Source: Methyloversatilis sp. XJ19-49 (GTDB lineage: Bacteria > Pseudomonadota > Gammaproteobacteria > Burkholderiales > Rhodocyclaceae). Taken from it: a stretch of DNA of 64,000 bases. The stretch lies in contig NZ_JANINI010000004.1 in assembly GCF_024580145.1 (NCBI RefSeq), forward strand, positions 186,001 to 250,000, given 5' to 3'. The position numbers and the translations under genes are program-made. Shown here one piece after another: positions 30,679-39,392 of this stretch (within the stretch, counting starts at the first letter, position 1; each line of letters starts with the position of its first letter). Under the pieces are notes generated by a model. That model was not told the DNA's origin, did not search any database, and worked only from the letters and a program-made list of their open reading frames with translations.

Positions 30679-31881
30679 TCATCTTGAAACTTTCTTCCGC
30701 TTCACCCGGATGCGGTCGCCGTCGAGGGCGCCGCCGGCGGGCAGGATGGCGACGTCGCCTTCTGCCAGGCCTTCGGTGATTTCGATGCGGCCGACGCCGC
30801 GCAGGCCGGTCTTCACCGGCACCTTCACCGCCTCGTCCGCGCGCGCCAGCAGCACCCAGGGTTCGGTCGTTTCGACGTCGCGCACCGCCTCGAGCGGCAG
30901 CGACAGCGCCGACTCGCTGCGACCGATCACCACCTCGACCGACACCGTCATGTCCGGCTTCAGGAAGGCCGGTGGTTCGGGCACGCGCAGGCGTACTTCG
31001 ACCGTGCCGCGCTGGGCATCGATGGCCGGCGCGATGTAATAGACCACGGCTTCGAAGGCCTGACCGGGGAAGGCGTCCGCCACCGCCTGCGCGCGCGCGT
31101 CGAGCTGCAGATGGCGCAGGTTCTTTTCGTCCAGCGTGGCGTAGACGCGGGTTTCGCCGGATTGCGCCAGCGTCAGCAGCGCGCGCCCGGCCTGGGCCAC
31201 GTCGCCCGGCTCGGCGTCGCGCGCAACGACCAGCGCGTCGACCGGTGCCCGCAACGTGAGCAGGTCGCGCCGCGCCTGGGCGGACGCCAGTGCAGCCTGC
31301 GACTGGGCCAGCCGTGCCTGCGCGCCTTGCCGCTCGGCACCGCGCGGCAGGCTGGCGTCGCGCTGTGCCTGCGCGGTGCGCAGCTGGGCGCGTGCGTTGT
31401 CGAGCTGGCGCGCCGCCTCGTCGAGCTTCGACGGCGAGAAGAACTGCTGCGCCACCAGCGTCTGCGCGCGCTGGTACTCGGCGTCAGCCACCTTAAGGTT
31501 GGCTTCGGCCTGACGCACGGCCTGCTCGGCCACCGGCAACGTGACGGCGTCGGTCTGGCGCAGGCGCGCCTGCGATTCCTGGATCTGGGTACGCGCCTGT
31601 TCGACCGCCGCTTCGGCGTCGGCACTGCGCAGCATCACCAGTGCGTCGCCCGCCTTCACCTGTGCTCCTTCGCGCACCGCGACGCCGTCGATGATGGCGG
31701 TGACCTGGGTGCCCAGTTCGATGCGCGCCGGCGTGGCGATGCGGCCGGTGGCCACGACGCTCTGGGTCAGCGGCGCACGTGTGACGGCAGCGGTATCCAC
31801 CGCGATGCCGCGCGGCCAGAACAGCCACGCGACGAGCACTGCGGCGGCCAGCAGCAGCGCGATCAGGTAACGGGATTTCAT
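30679..31881 (-). CDS. Periplasmic adaptor (membrane fusion) protein, MacA/HlyD type
   Basis: A 400-residue membrane fusion protein with an N-terminal anchor helix (YLIALLLAAAVLVAWLFW), a lipoyl-like domain split by a long coiled-coil hairpin (about residues 75-190, Ala/Gln/Arg-rich heptads), and beta-barrel domains. It bridges the inner-membrane permease to an outer-membrane channel not found in this window. It starts 13 bp after the TlpA-like gene. Confidence 0.9.
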   Translation of the reverse strand: MKSRYLIALLLAAAVLVAWLFWPRGIAVDTAAVTRAPLTQSVVATGRIATPARIELGTQVTAIIDGVAVREGAQVKAGDALVMLRSADAEAAVEQARTQIQESQARLRQTDAVTLPVAEQAVRQAEANLKVADAEYQRAQTLVAQQFFSPSKLDEAARQLDNARAQLRTAQAQRDASLPRGAERQGAQARLAQSQAALASAQARRDLLTLRAPVDALVVARDAEPGDVAQAGRALLTLAQSGETRVYATLDEKNLRHLQLDARAQAVADAFPGQAFEAVVYYIAPAIDAQRGTVEVRLRVPEPPAFLKPDMTVSVEVVIGRSESALSLPLEAVRDVETTEPWVLLARADEAVKVPVKTGLRGVGRIEITEGLAEGDVAILPAGGALDGDRIRVKRKKVSR

Positions 31882-31894
31882 CGGGAAGGTGGCT

Positions 31895-32398
31895 TCAGGA
31901 CGGTGCGTCGAGCAGGTTTTCGATCAGCGCATCGAGCGCCGCATGATCGGGAATGCCGATGATCTTCCTGACCACCTGGCCCTGCCGGTCGATCAGGTAC
32001 GTGGTCGGCGTGGCATTGACGCCGCCGAAACCGCGCGCCACGTCGCCGACCGGGTCGAAGCCTACGCGAAACGGCAGCGCCTCGCGACGGGTGAAGGCCT
32101 GCACGTGGCTGGGCGCGTCGTAGCTCATGGCTACGGCGACCACGTCGAGGCCGCGTGCCTGATAGCGATGGTGCGTGTCGGCCAGCGCCGGCATGCCGCG
32201 GATGCACGGCGCACACGAGGTCGACCAGAAGCTGACCAGCCTGACCTGGCCCTGCGGCTGCGAAAAATCGACCCGGCCGCCGTCGAGCAGCGCAACCGGC
32301 ACGGCCGGCGCCTGATCCGGAAAGCCCTGGCCGCGCAGCAGCCAGACCAGACCGAGCAGCACCCCCAGCACTATCGGTGACATCCATTTGCGGGACAT
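31895..32398 (-). CDS. TlpA-like periplasmic thiol-disulfide oxidoreductase
   Basis: A 167-residue membrane-anchored thioredoxin-fold protein: an N-terminal hydrophobic anchor (IVLGVLLGLVWLL), then the redox motif CAPC at C62-C65 in SFWSTSCAPCIRG, and the cis-Pro segment ATPTTYLID. Members reduce disulfides in the periplasm. It heads the putative operon with the MacA-like adaptor, permease, ATPase and Gcr genes, an uncommon partnership. Divergent from the DUF4197 gene (57-bp gap). Confidence 0.9.
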   Translation of the reverse strand: MSRKWMSPIVLGVLLGLVWLLRGQGFPDQAPAVPVALLDGGRVDFSQPQGQVRLVSFWSTSCAPCIRGMPALADTHHRYQARGLDVVAVAMSYDAPSHVQAFTRREALPFRVGFDPVGDVARGFGGVNATPTTYLIDRQGQVVRKIIGIPDHAALDALIENLLDAPS

Positions 32399-32455
32399 AA
32401 TCGTTGAGCAGTTCAGGTTAATCAGTTTGTTCGTTCAATCAGAAGGGTTTCGATC

Positions 32456-33139
32456 ATGCGTGCGATTGTCGGTTTTGTGGCCTGTCTTGTCATGTGTACC
32501 CAGGTGTGGGCCTTGTCGCTGTCCGACCTCACCGACAAGGACGCCGGCGGCGGCCTCAAGGAGGCGCTGACCCAGGGTGCGGCCAAGGCGGTCGACATGC
32601 TGGGCAAGCAGGATGGCTTCCTGAAGAACAAGGCGGTGAAGATTCCGCTGCCGGATGGTCTGCAGCAGGCCGAAAAGCTGATGCGCACCTTCGGCATGAA
32701 GAAGCAGGCCGACGAACTGATCACCGCGATGAACCGTGCCGCCGAGGCTGCCGTGCCCGAGGCCAAGCAACTGCTGGTCGGTGCGGTCAAGGACATGAGT
32801 GTCGACGACGCCAAAAAGATCCTGACTGGAGGCGAAACCTCCGGCACCGAGTATTTCAAGGGCAAGACATCGGCCCAGCTGAAGGAGCGTTTCCTGCCCA
32901 TCGTGCAGCAGGCGATGGATAAGGTGGGCCTGGCCAAGAGCTACGAGAAATTCGCGTCCAAGGGTGCGAAGTATGGCGTGATCAGCAAGGAAGACGCCGA
33001 TCTCGACAACTACGTGACCGAAAAGGCGCTCGACGGCCTGTTCAAGATGGTGGCCGAAGAAGAGAAGGCCATCCGCAAGAATCCGGTCGGCGCTGCCGGC
33101 AGCCTGGCGAAGAAGGTGTTCGGCGCGCTCGGCCGGTAA
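32456..33139 (+). CDS. DUF4197 family exported protein
   Basis: A 227-residue protein with a signal peptide (cleavage about residue 19, after VWA). The helical body with GLKEALTQGA, PLPDGLQQAEKLMRTFG and YVTEKALDGLFKMVAEEE matches DUF4197, of unknown function. Predicted periplasmic, without further membrane segments. The secretin-like gene starts 12 bp downstream, suggesting a two-gene unit. Confidence 0.85.
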   Translation: MRAIVGFVACLVMCTQVWALSLSDLTDKDAGGGLKEALTQGAAKAVDMLGKQDGFLKNKAVKIPLPDGLQQAEKLMRTFGMKKQADELITAMNRAAEAAVPEAKQLLVGAVKDMSVDDAKKILTGGETSGTEYFKGKTSAQLKERFLPIVQQAMDKVGLAKSYEKFASKGAKYGVISKEDADLDNYVTEKALDGLFKMVAEEEKAIRKNPVGAAGSLAKKVFGALGR

Positions 33140-33151
33140 GGGCAGCCGCAG

Positions 33152-34021
33152 GTGTCGCGCTTCATTCACCTCCTTCTGTGCCTGGCGCTGTGCGCACCGC
33201 TCGCGTCCTGGGCTCAGGTGAAGCTCGACATCATTCCGCTGAAGCATCGTACGACCGATCAGGTGCTGCCGGCGCTGCAGCCGCTGGTCGGCGAGGACGC
33301 CGCACTGTCGGGCGCCAACAACCGCATCTTCATCCGCGCCGACGCCGCCACGCGGTTGGCCGTCAAGCAGGCGATCGAGGCGATCGATACGCCGCTGCGC
33401 AGTCTGATGATTTCGGTGCGGCACGACAACGACGACTCGATCCGGCGCGAGGGCGCCGCCGTGTCGGGCGACGTGCGCGCAGGCGGCGTTTCGGTCGGTG
33501 CCGCTGACGGCGGCGAAGGTGGACCTGAAGGGGGCGCAGTCATCGAGGGCCGCAGCGGCGACAGCCGGGTCGCGACGCGCGTCTGGTCGACCCGCGGCAA
33601 CTCGGCCGACCGGCTTTCACAACGGGTGCAGGTGGTCGAGGGCGGATCGGCCTTCATCCAGGTCGGCAGCTCGATTCCGGTGCCCTTCACGCAGATCATC
33701 GCCGGCCCGCGCGGCCGCGCGGTGGCGCAGGGTACCGAGTACCGCGACATCGGCAGCGGCTTCTATGCCATGCCGCGCGTCAATGGCGACCAGGTGACGC
33801 TGGACATTTCTCCGCAGAAGGAATCGCTGTCGGAGACGCAGTACGGCGAAATCCGCACTGCGCGGCTGGTCAGCACGGTTCGTGGCCGGCTCGGCGAATG
33901 GATGGAACTGGGCGGCAGCGGCTACAGCGAACAGATCGACCAGCGCGGCATCACCCGCTACGGCACGCGCGACGCGCAGTCGCAGCGCCGGCTCTGGGTG
34001 AAGGTCGATGTCGTGCGGTGA
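33152..34021 (+). CDS. Short secretin-like exported protein
   Basis: A 289-residue protein with a signal peptide and an N-terminal secretin N-type domain (about residues 22-90: VKLDIIPLKHRTTDQVLPAL and NRIFIRADAATRLAVKQAI). The C-terminal part (RVQVVEGGSAFIQVGSSIP) resembles the start of a secretin core, but the protein is less than half the length of a pore-forming secretin. The start is GTG at 33152. No pilus or type II secretion genes adjoin. Possibly an accessory protein rather than a channel. Confidence 0.72.
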   Translation: MSRFIHLLLCLALCAPLASWAQVKLDIIPLKHRTTDQVLPALQPLVGEDAALSGANNRIFIRADAATRLAVKQAIEAIDTPLRSLMISVRHDNDDSIRREGAAVSGDVRAGGVSVGAADGGEGGPEGGAVIEGRSGDSRVATRVWSTRGNSADRLSQRVQVVEGGSAFIQVGSSIPVPFTQIIAGPRGRAVAQGTEYRDIGSGFYAMPRVNGDQVTLDISPQKESLSETQYGEIRTARLVSTVRGRLGEWMELGGSGYSEQIDQRGITRYGTRDAQSQRRLWVKVDVVR

Positions 34022-34143
34022 CCTTCATGAATTTCCTGAGCCGAGCTTAATTCCGCTGACGAGGCGTTACGCCGGGGTGCGGTCGATACTGCAAGGGCGT
34101 TGCAACACAACGCATTTTTTTAAACGACCATCAGGAGACAAAC

Positions 34144-34218
34144 ATGAACTGGCAAACCCCCAAGGCTACCGACCTGCGTTTCGGCTTCGAAATCACGATG
34201 TACATCGCCAACCGCTAA
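34144..34218 (+). CDS. pqqA: PQQ precursor peptide PqqA
   Basis: A 24-residue peptide, the substrate from which PQQ is built. Glu16 and Tyr20, the two residues joined to form the cofactor, are at the standard positions in FEITMY, and the peptide ends IANR. It begins ATG at 34144 with an AGGAG ribosome-binding site at 34133-34137. It precedes pqqB by 150 bp containing hairpins. Confidence 0.97.
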   Translation: MNWQTPKATDLRFGFEITMYIANR

Positions 34219-34227
34219 GGTGGCGAG

Positions 34228-34356
34228 GACCCGGCGAGTGGTAGCTCCCGGGTCCGCTGCAGCACCGGTCCGCGCGAGGCGACCGGCGAGACGAATACCG
34301 TGACGCGCCCTGAACGGGCGCGTTGCATTTGAATCAGAGTATCCGCACACGGATAC
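34228..34356 (+). promoter_or_regulatory. Three hairpins between pqqA and pqqB
   Basis: GACCCGG (34228) pairs with CCGGGTC (34248). ACGCGCCC (34303) pairs perfectly with GGGCGCGT (34316) over a five-base loop and is followed by TGCATTTG, a weak terminator shape. GTATCCG (34339) pairs with CGGATAC (34350) over CACA, ending just before the pqqB ribosome-binding site (GGAGGAGG). Partial termination or RNA protection would raise pqqA relative to pqqBCDE. Confidence 0.6.
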
Positions 34357-34368
34357 CGGAGGAGGGGC

Positions 34369-35286
34369 ATGCGACTGCACGTACTGGGGTCCGGGGCGGG
34401 CGGCGGCTTCCCGCAGTGGAACTGCAACTGTCACAACTGCGACGGCCTGCGCAAGGGCACGATACGCGCCACCGCGCGCACCCAGTCGTCGGTCACGGTG
34501 ACCGGCGACAATGAAAACTGGGTGCTGTTCAACGCGTCGCCCGACATCCTGACCCAGTTCCAGCAGTTTCCCGAACTGCAGCCGGCGCGCGCGCTGCGCG
34601 ACACCGCGGTCAAGGCCATCGTGCTGATCGATGGCCAGATCGACCACACCACCGGCCTGTACATGCTGCGCGAACACCGCCAGCCGCATGAAATCTGGTG
34701 CACGTCGCCGGTGCAGGAAGACCTCACCCAGGGCAATCCGCTGTTCCGCCTGCTCGGGCACTACTGCGGCGTGAACTGGAATGCGCTGCCGATCGACGAA
34801 AGCGTGTTCGAGATGAAGCACGTACCGAACCTGCGCTTTCATGCCCATCATCTGCGCAGCAACGCGCCGCCCTATTCGCCGCGGCGCGACAACCCGGTGC
34901 CCGGCGACAACGTCGGGGTGACAATCGAAGACACGACAACCGGCCGGAAGATCTATTACGCGCCGGGCCTGGTCGACATCGAGCCGCATGTGTGGGCGGC
35001 GATGCAGGCGGCCGACGTGGTGCTGGTCGACGGCACGTTCTGGACCGACGACGAAATGATCGCGCTCGGCGCGTCGAAGAAGTACGCACGCGACATGGGT
35101 CACCTGCCGCAGACGGGCGAGAACGGCATGATGGCGTGGCTCGACAAGCTGCCGAAGACCACGCGCAAGATACTGATTCACATCAACAACACCAACCCGA
35201 TCCTGAACGAGGACAGCGCGCAGCGGCGCGAACTGGAATCGCGCGGCATCGAGGTGGCTTACGACGGAATGGACATCACCGTATGA
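34369..35286 (+). CDS. pqqB: PQQ biosynthesis protein PqqB
   Basis: A 305-residue metallo-beta-lactamase-fold enzyme of PQQ synthesis, a tyrosine-modifying hydroxylase by family knowledge. The N-terminus [19 protein letters not shown] and [11 protein letters not shown] are signatures. The stop overlaps the pqqC start (ATGA). Confidence 0.97.
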   Translation: MRLHVLGSGAGGGFPQWNCNCHNCDGLRKGTIRATARTQSSVTVTGDNENWVLFNASPDILTQFQQFPELQPARALRDTAVKAIVLIDGQIDHTTGLYMLREHRQPHEIWCTSPVQEDLTQGNPLFRLLGHYCGVNWNALPIDESVFEMKHVPNLRFHAHHLRSNAPPYSPRRDNPVPGDNVGVTIEDTTTGRKIYYAPGLVDIEPHVWAAMQAADVVLVDGTFWTDDEMIALGASKKYARDMGHLPQTGENGMMAWLDKLPKTTRKILIHINNTNPILNEDSAQRRELESRGIEVAYDGMDITV

Positions 35287-36011
35287 GCACGCAACAACCC
35301 TGGAACCACGCGGAATTCGAAGCGCAACTGCGCGACAAGGGCGGTGCGTATCACATCCACCACCCGTTCAACGTCATGCTGAACACCGGCCGCGCGACGC
35401 CGGAACAGATCCGCGGCTGGGTGGCCAATCGTTTCTACTACCAGATCGCGATCCCGGTGAAGGATGCGGCCATCCTGTCTAACACGCCGGACCGCGAAAT
35501 CCGCCGCCAGTGGATACAGCGCATCCTCGATCATGACGGCTACGAAATCACCGCGCCGGACGGCACCACGGTGCGCGACGAGGGTGGCATCGAAGCCTGG
35601 ATCAAGCTGGGCGAAGCGACCGGCCTGACGCGAGAGGAAATCGTCGATCTGCGCCACGTGGTGCCCGGCGTGCGTTTCGCTGTCGACGCCTACATCAACT
35701 TCGCCCGCCAGCGGCCCTGGCAGGAGGCGGTGTGCTCGTCGCTGACCGAACTGTTCGCCCCCAAGATCCACAAGGAGCGCCTTGCCAACTGGCCCGAGCA
35801 CTATCCGTGGATCGAGTCGTCCGGCCTGATGTATTTCCGCAACCGCGTGTCGCAGGCGCGGCGCGACGTCGAACAGGGCCTCGCGGTCACGTTGAACCAC
35901 TTCACGACGCGCGCCGAACAGGAACGCGCGCTGACCATCCTGCAGTTCAAGCTCGATGTGCTGTGGACGATGAACGACGCCATGGCCAACGCCTATGGCG
36001 TCAACACCTGA
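35283..36011 (+). CDS. pqqC: Pyrroloquinoline-quinone synthase PqqC
   Basis: A 242-residue cofactor-free oxidase catalysing the last ring closure and oxidation of PQQ synthesis. [16 protein letters not shown] and [19 protein letters not shown] are family blocks. ATG at 35283 lies within the pqqB stop. Confidence 0.97.
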   Translation: MSTQQPWNHAEFEAQLRDKGGAYHIHHPFNVMLNTGRATPEQIRGWVANRFYYQIAIPVKDAAILSNTPDREIRRQWIQRILDHDGYEITAPDGTTVRDEGGIEAWIKLGEATGLTREEIVDLRHVVPGVRFAVDAYINFARQRPWQEAVCSSLTELFAPKIHKERLANWPEHYPWIESSGLMYFRNRVSQARRDVEQGLAVTLNHFTTRAEQERALTILQFKLDVLWTMNDAMANAYGVNT

Positions 36012-36027
36012 CCCGGTGAGCGAAACA

Positions 36028-36300
36028 ATGGCAATCACGACCGCAACCGTGCCGAAGGTGGGCCGCAACTTCCGCATCCAGTGGGAACCGGCGCAGGACG
36101 CCTACGTGCTGCTGTATCCGGAAGGCATGGTGAAGCTGAACCAGAGCGCCGGCGAAATCCTGAAACGCTGCGATGGCGCGGCCAACATCGCCGCCATCAT
36201 TGCCGACCTCGAAACGACCTTCAACGCGCAGGGGCTGGAAGCTGACGTGATCGCCTTCGTCGAACTGGCCGAGCAGCAGAAATGGGTGGATCTGACATGA
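36028..36300 (+). CDS. pqqD: PQQ biosynthesis peptide chaperone PqqD
   Basis: A 90-residue RRE-type chaperone that binds PqqA and presents it to PqqE. FRIQWEPAQDAYVLLYPEG and NQSAGEILKRCDG are typical. ATG at 36028 is preferred (MAITTATVPKVGR); GTG at 36016 is possible. Its stop overlaps the pqqE ATG. Confidence 0.95.
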   Translation: MAITTATVPKVGRNFRIQWEPAQDAYVLLYPEGMVKLNQSAGEILKRCDGAANIAAIIADLETTFNAQGLEADVIAFVELAEQQKWVDLT

Positions 36301-37454
36301 CCGACCTCTCCGAAGCCGTGGCGGTGCAGGACACCGCGAAGATCGGCCCGCCGCTGTGGCTGCTCGCCGAACTGACCTACCGCTGCCCGCTGCACTGCGT
36401 GTATTGCTACAACCCGGTCGATTTCGCGAAGACCGAAGACGAACTGACGACCGAACAGTGGTTCAAGGTGCTGCGCGAAGCCCGTGAGCTCGGGTCGGTG
36501 CAGTGCGGCTTCTCGGGTGGCGAACCCATGCTGCGCGACGACCTCGAAGTCATCGTCGCCGAAGCGCACCGCCTGGGCTATTACACCAATCTGCTGACGT
36601 CGGGCGTCGGGCTGAACGAAAAGCGCATCGGCGCGCTGAAGGAAGCCGGGCTGGACCACATCCAGCTGTCGTTCCAGGACTCGACGCGCGAAATGAACGA
36701 CTTCCTGTCGTCCACCCGTACCTTCGACCTGAAGCGCCGCGCGGCCGACATGATCAAGGCGCACGGCTATCCGATGGTGATGAACTGCACCATCCATCGC
36801 CACAACATCGACCACATCGAAGCCATCCTGCAACTGGCGTCGGACATCGATGCCGAGTACGTGGAACTGGCCAATACCCAGTATTACGGCTGGGCGCAGG
36901 TGAACCGCGACCAGTTGCTGCCGTCGCGCGAACAGCTCGAACGCGCCGAGCGCATCACCAACGAGTGGCGCGAAAAACACGGCAACAAGATGAAGCTGTT
37001 CTTCGTCGTGCCCGACTATTACGAAAAGCGGCCGAAGAAGTGCATGAATGGCTGGGGCAACATCTTCCTGACCATAACGCCGGACGGCAAGGCGCTGCCC
37101 TGCCACACCGCGCGCATGCTGCCCGGGCTGGAATTCCCGGACGTGCGCACGTCGTCCATCCGCGAAATCTGGTACGAATCCGAAGGCTTCAACCGCTACC
37201 GCGGCACCGGCTGGATGAAGGAGCCCTGTTCCAGTTGCCCGGAAAAGGAAAACGACTACGGCGGCTGCCGCTGCCAGGCCTACATGATCGCCAACGACCC
37301 TGCCGCGGCCGACCCGGTGTGCGACAAGTCGCCCTTTCATAACCGGATCACCGAAGTTGTCGACCGTGCCCAGATCGCCGGCAACGCGGCCCAGGTCAAG
37401 CCCTTGATCTACCGCGGCCCGAAGGAATCGCTTCAGCTCGACCGGCCCTTCTGA
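36297..37454 (+). CDS. pqqE: PqqA peptide cyclase PqqE (radical SAM)
   Basis: A 385-residue radical SAM enzyme that crosslinks Glu16 and Tyr20 of PqqA. The radical SAM motif is C30-x3-C34-x2-C37 (CPLHCVYC). The C-terminal SPASM region has the cluster cysteines (GKALPCH, CSSCPEKENDYGGCRCQA). It is the last gene of the locus and is followed by a strong terminator. No pqqF or pqqG protease gene is in the window. Confidence 0.97.
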   Translation: MTDLSEAVAVQDTAKIGPPLWLLAELTYRCPLHCVYCYNPVDFAKTEDELTTEQWFKVLREARELGSVQCGFSGGEPMLRDDLEVIVAEAHRLGYYTNLLTSGVGLNEKRIGALKEAGLDHIQLSFQDSTREMNDFLSSTRTFDLKRRAADMIKAHGYPMVMNCTIHRHNIDHIEAILQLASDIDAEYVELANTQYYGWAQVNRDQLLPSREQLERAERITNEWREKHGNKMKLFFVVPDYYEKRPKKCMNGWGNIFLTITPDGKALPCHTARMLPGLEFPDVRTSSIREIWYESEGFNRYRGTGWMKEPCSSCPEKENDYGGCRCQAYMIANDPAAADPVCDKSPFHNRITEVVDRAQIAGNAAQVKPLIYRGPKESLQLDRPF

Positions 37455-37484
37455 CGTCGGCCGAACACACCGGCTGAAGCACAG

Positions 37485-37526
37485 GCAAAAAACGGCCCCC
37501 TGCCGGACAGTGCAGGGGGCCGTTTC
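37485..37526. terminator. Bidirectional intrinsic terminator after pqqE
   Basis: The 13-bp stem AACGGCCCCCTGC (37491) pairs with GCAGGGGGCCGTT (37512) over an 8-base loop, with an A-run before it and TTT after. It can stop pqq transcription from the left and the PEP-CTERM gene transcription from the right. Confidence 0.88.
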
Positions 37527-37573
37527 AATTCCAGCCGGCGGCGCTTGCGCGCCGCCTTCCGTTGCAGCTTCGA

Positions 37574-38344
37574 TTACGCCTTCGTGCGACGGCGGGCAGC
37601 GAAGCCGATCAGGCCCAGACCGGCCAGCAGCATGGCGTAGGTTTCGGGTTCCGGCACGGCGGTGACCGGCGCGAAGCCTTCGAACGTCGCCGTGCGCAGC
37701 GGCGGCGACATGCCGTCGATGCTCGGTGCCTGACGGATGGTCACCGCGTCCACCAGGTAGGTGAATTCCGTTGCATTGGTCTTCAGCACATACCAGCCGG
37801 TCGTCGCATTGCCTTCTTCGACCGAAATATCGGTGCGGAAATCGACCACATTGTCATCGAACACATCCACCGGATTGGTCGGGCGGGTGCGTACGCCATT
37901 CGACGTGTGAGCCGTAGATTGCAGGCGGAAATCGCTATCGATGCTGGCGTACCAGCCAACCGACACGTCGTAGTTGGCATAGCCGCGACGCAGGATGTCG
38001 TTGATCTCGACATCGTATTCGTCTGCGCCGATCGCGATTTCGCCGATATCCAGTTCGAAACGCGATGCGAACAGCAGCGTACTGTCGGTGGTGCTGCGAT
38101 AGACGAAGTCGTAGAAGGTGCCGATGTCGGTGCCGTCATAGATCACCGAGCTGATGCGGCGGGCCGCGCGGGTGTAGCCAGCGCTTTCCGGTATCCAGTC
38201 GAAGCCGAGGAACAGCGGGTCAGCCGCGGCGTTGTTGATGCCGACGATCCGCAGGTCGCCGCTTTCCGGCAGGGCGACGAAGGCGTGCGCCGCGTGGGCG
38301 CCCAGGCCCAGCATCAGCGACAGTGCGATGGTTTTGATTTTCAT
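37574..38344 (-). CDS. PEP-CTERM sorted exported protein
   Basis: A 256-residue secreted protein with a signal peptide (cleavage after AHA) and a C-terminal PEP-CTERM sorting signal: VPEPET, the hydrophobic helix YAMLLAGLGLIGFA and RRR. It should be handled by an exosortase encoded elsewhere. The body is homologous to the next gene to the right (shared YDFVYR, TDISVEEGN, LVKTNAT-type blocks). A GAGG ribosome-binding site precedes the ATG. Function unknown. Confidence 0.88.
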   Translation of the reverse strand: MKIKTIALSLMLGLGAHAAHAFVALPESGDLRIVGINNAAADPLFLGFDWIPESAGYTRAARRISSVIYDGTDIGTFYDFVYRSTTDSTLLFASRFELDIGEIAIGADEYDVEINDILRRGYANYDVSVGWYASIDSDFRLQSTAHTSNGVRTRPTNPVDVFDDNVVDFRTDISVEEGNATTGWYVLKTNATEFTYLVDAVTIRQAPSIDGMSPPLRTATFEGFAPVTAVPEPETYAMLLAGLGLIGFAARRRTKA

Positions 38345-38386
38345 GATGTTGACCTCTTTGTTGGATGGTGCGTAAAACTTCGGGTG

Positions 38387-39271
38387 TCACGCGCGCATGC
38401 GGCGACGTGCGATCACGCCGATCATGCCCAGGCCGGCGAGCAGCATTGCGTAGGTGGACGGCTCCGGAATCGGTGCTGTATTGGTCGGGACGAATCCGCT
38501 GGTGAACGCCTTCACGACCGGTTGGCTTTCTTCGCCTGCCTGGAAGTAGCCGATCGCGTTGTCGGCGACGGTGTAGTAGGTGGCATTCGTCTTCACGAGA
38601 TACAGGCCGCTGTATGGATTGCCCTCGGACAGGTTGATGTCTGACTGGAAGCTGATCGCGTCCGGGTCGTAGACGTCCATCTGCAAAAGGCCCTTGTCGC
38701 TGCGGGCAGCGCTGTACATCCGCAGGTCGTAATCGGACAGATACAGCCAGGCAGCGGCCGCATCGAACACGGTACCGTTCTCTTCAAAGCCGTAACGGAA
38801 CACGTTGTTCAACTCGGCGTTTTGCTGCTGGCCGGGAAGGCCAAGCAGGACACGTGTACCGAATACCAGCTTGTCGTCCCGCGAATCGCGGTAGACGAAG
38901 TCGTAGATGTCGCCGATTGCCTGACCGGCCAAGGTGACATCTTCATTCAGGCGGTAATCGAGCAGCGTAAGCGTGCCGCTTCCGATGATCGGTCGAGCGC
39001 CCGCTGTGGAACGGGCGTTGTACGTGATGCTGCTTGCAACCAGAGGGATGTTCCGGGCACCGACATCAATGAATGACGAAGTGATCACGAGCGGTGTGGG
39101 CACTGCTTGCGTTGGCTCAGGAATCTCCAGGAAATACCGATCGGTGTTCTGATTGTTGGCGCCGGTCAGCCGTAACGGAAACGATTTGTTGAGCTCGACA
39201 AAATCACCCGCTACGGCGCCCAGACTGGCGCCCATCAATACCGTCGCCGCGGCGACATACACAAATTTCAT
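38387..39271 (-). CDS. PEP-CTERM sorted exported protein, paralogue
   Basis: A 294-residue secreted protein with a signal peptide (MKFVYVAAATVLMGASLGAV and on) and a PEP-CTERM tail (IPEPST, YAMLLAGLGMIGVI, ARRRMRA). Paralogous to the protein at 37574, sharing IGDIYDFVYR, NNVFRYGF, SDINLSEGNP and YLVKTNAT. ATG at 39271 has AAGGAG upstream; the longer frame upstream has no signal peptide. Lies between the TonB receptor and its paralogue on one strand, probably one transcription unit. Confidence 0.88.
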   Translation of the reverse strand: MKFVYVAAATVLMGASLGAVAGDFVELNKSFPLRLTGANNQNTDRYFLEIPEPTQAVPTPLVITSSFIDVGARNIPLVASSITYNARSTAGARPIIGSGTLTLLDYRLNEDVTLAGQAIGDIYDFVYRDSRDDKLVFGTRVLLGLPGQQQNAELNNVFRYGFEENGTVFDAAAAWLYLSDYDLRMYSAARSDKGLLQMDVYDPDAISFQSDINLSEGNPYSGLYLVKTNATYYTVADNAIGYFQAGEESQPVVKAFTSGFVPTNTAPIPEPSTYAMLLAGLGMIGVIARRRMRA

Positions 39272-39392
39272 GATGCGATCTCCTTTTTGAAGTGATTCAG
39301 GGTGAGGCAATGATTCGGCGGACACATGACGGATTCGGCTGTGCCTCTTGTTGTAATCGATCCTTGTCCGATCGATGAAAACGATCCGGTGC

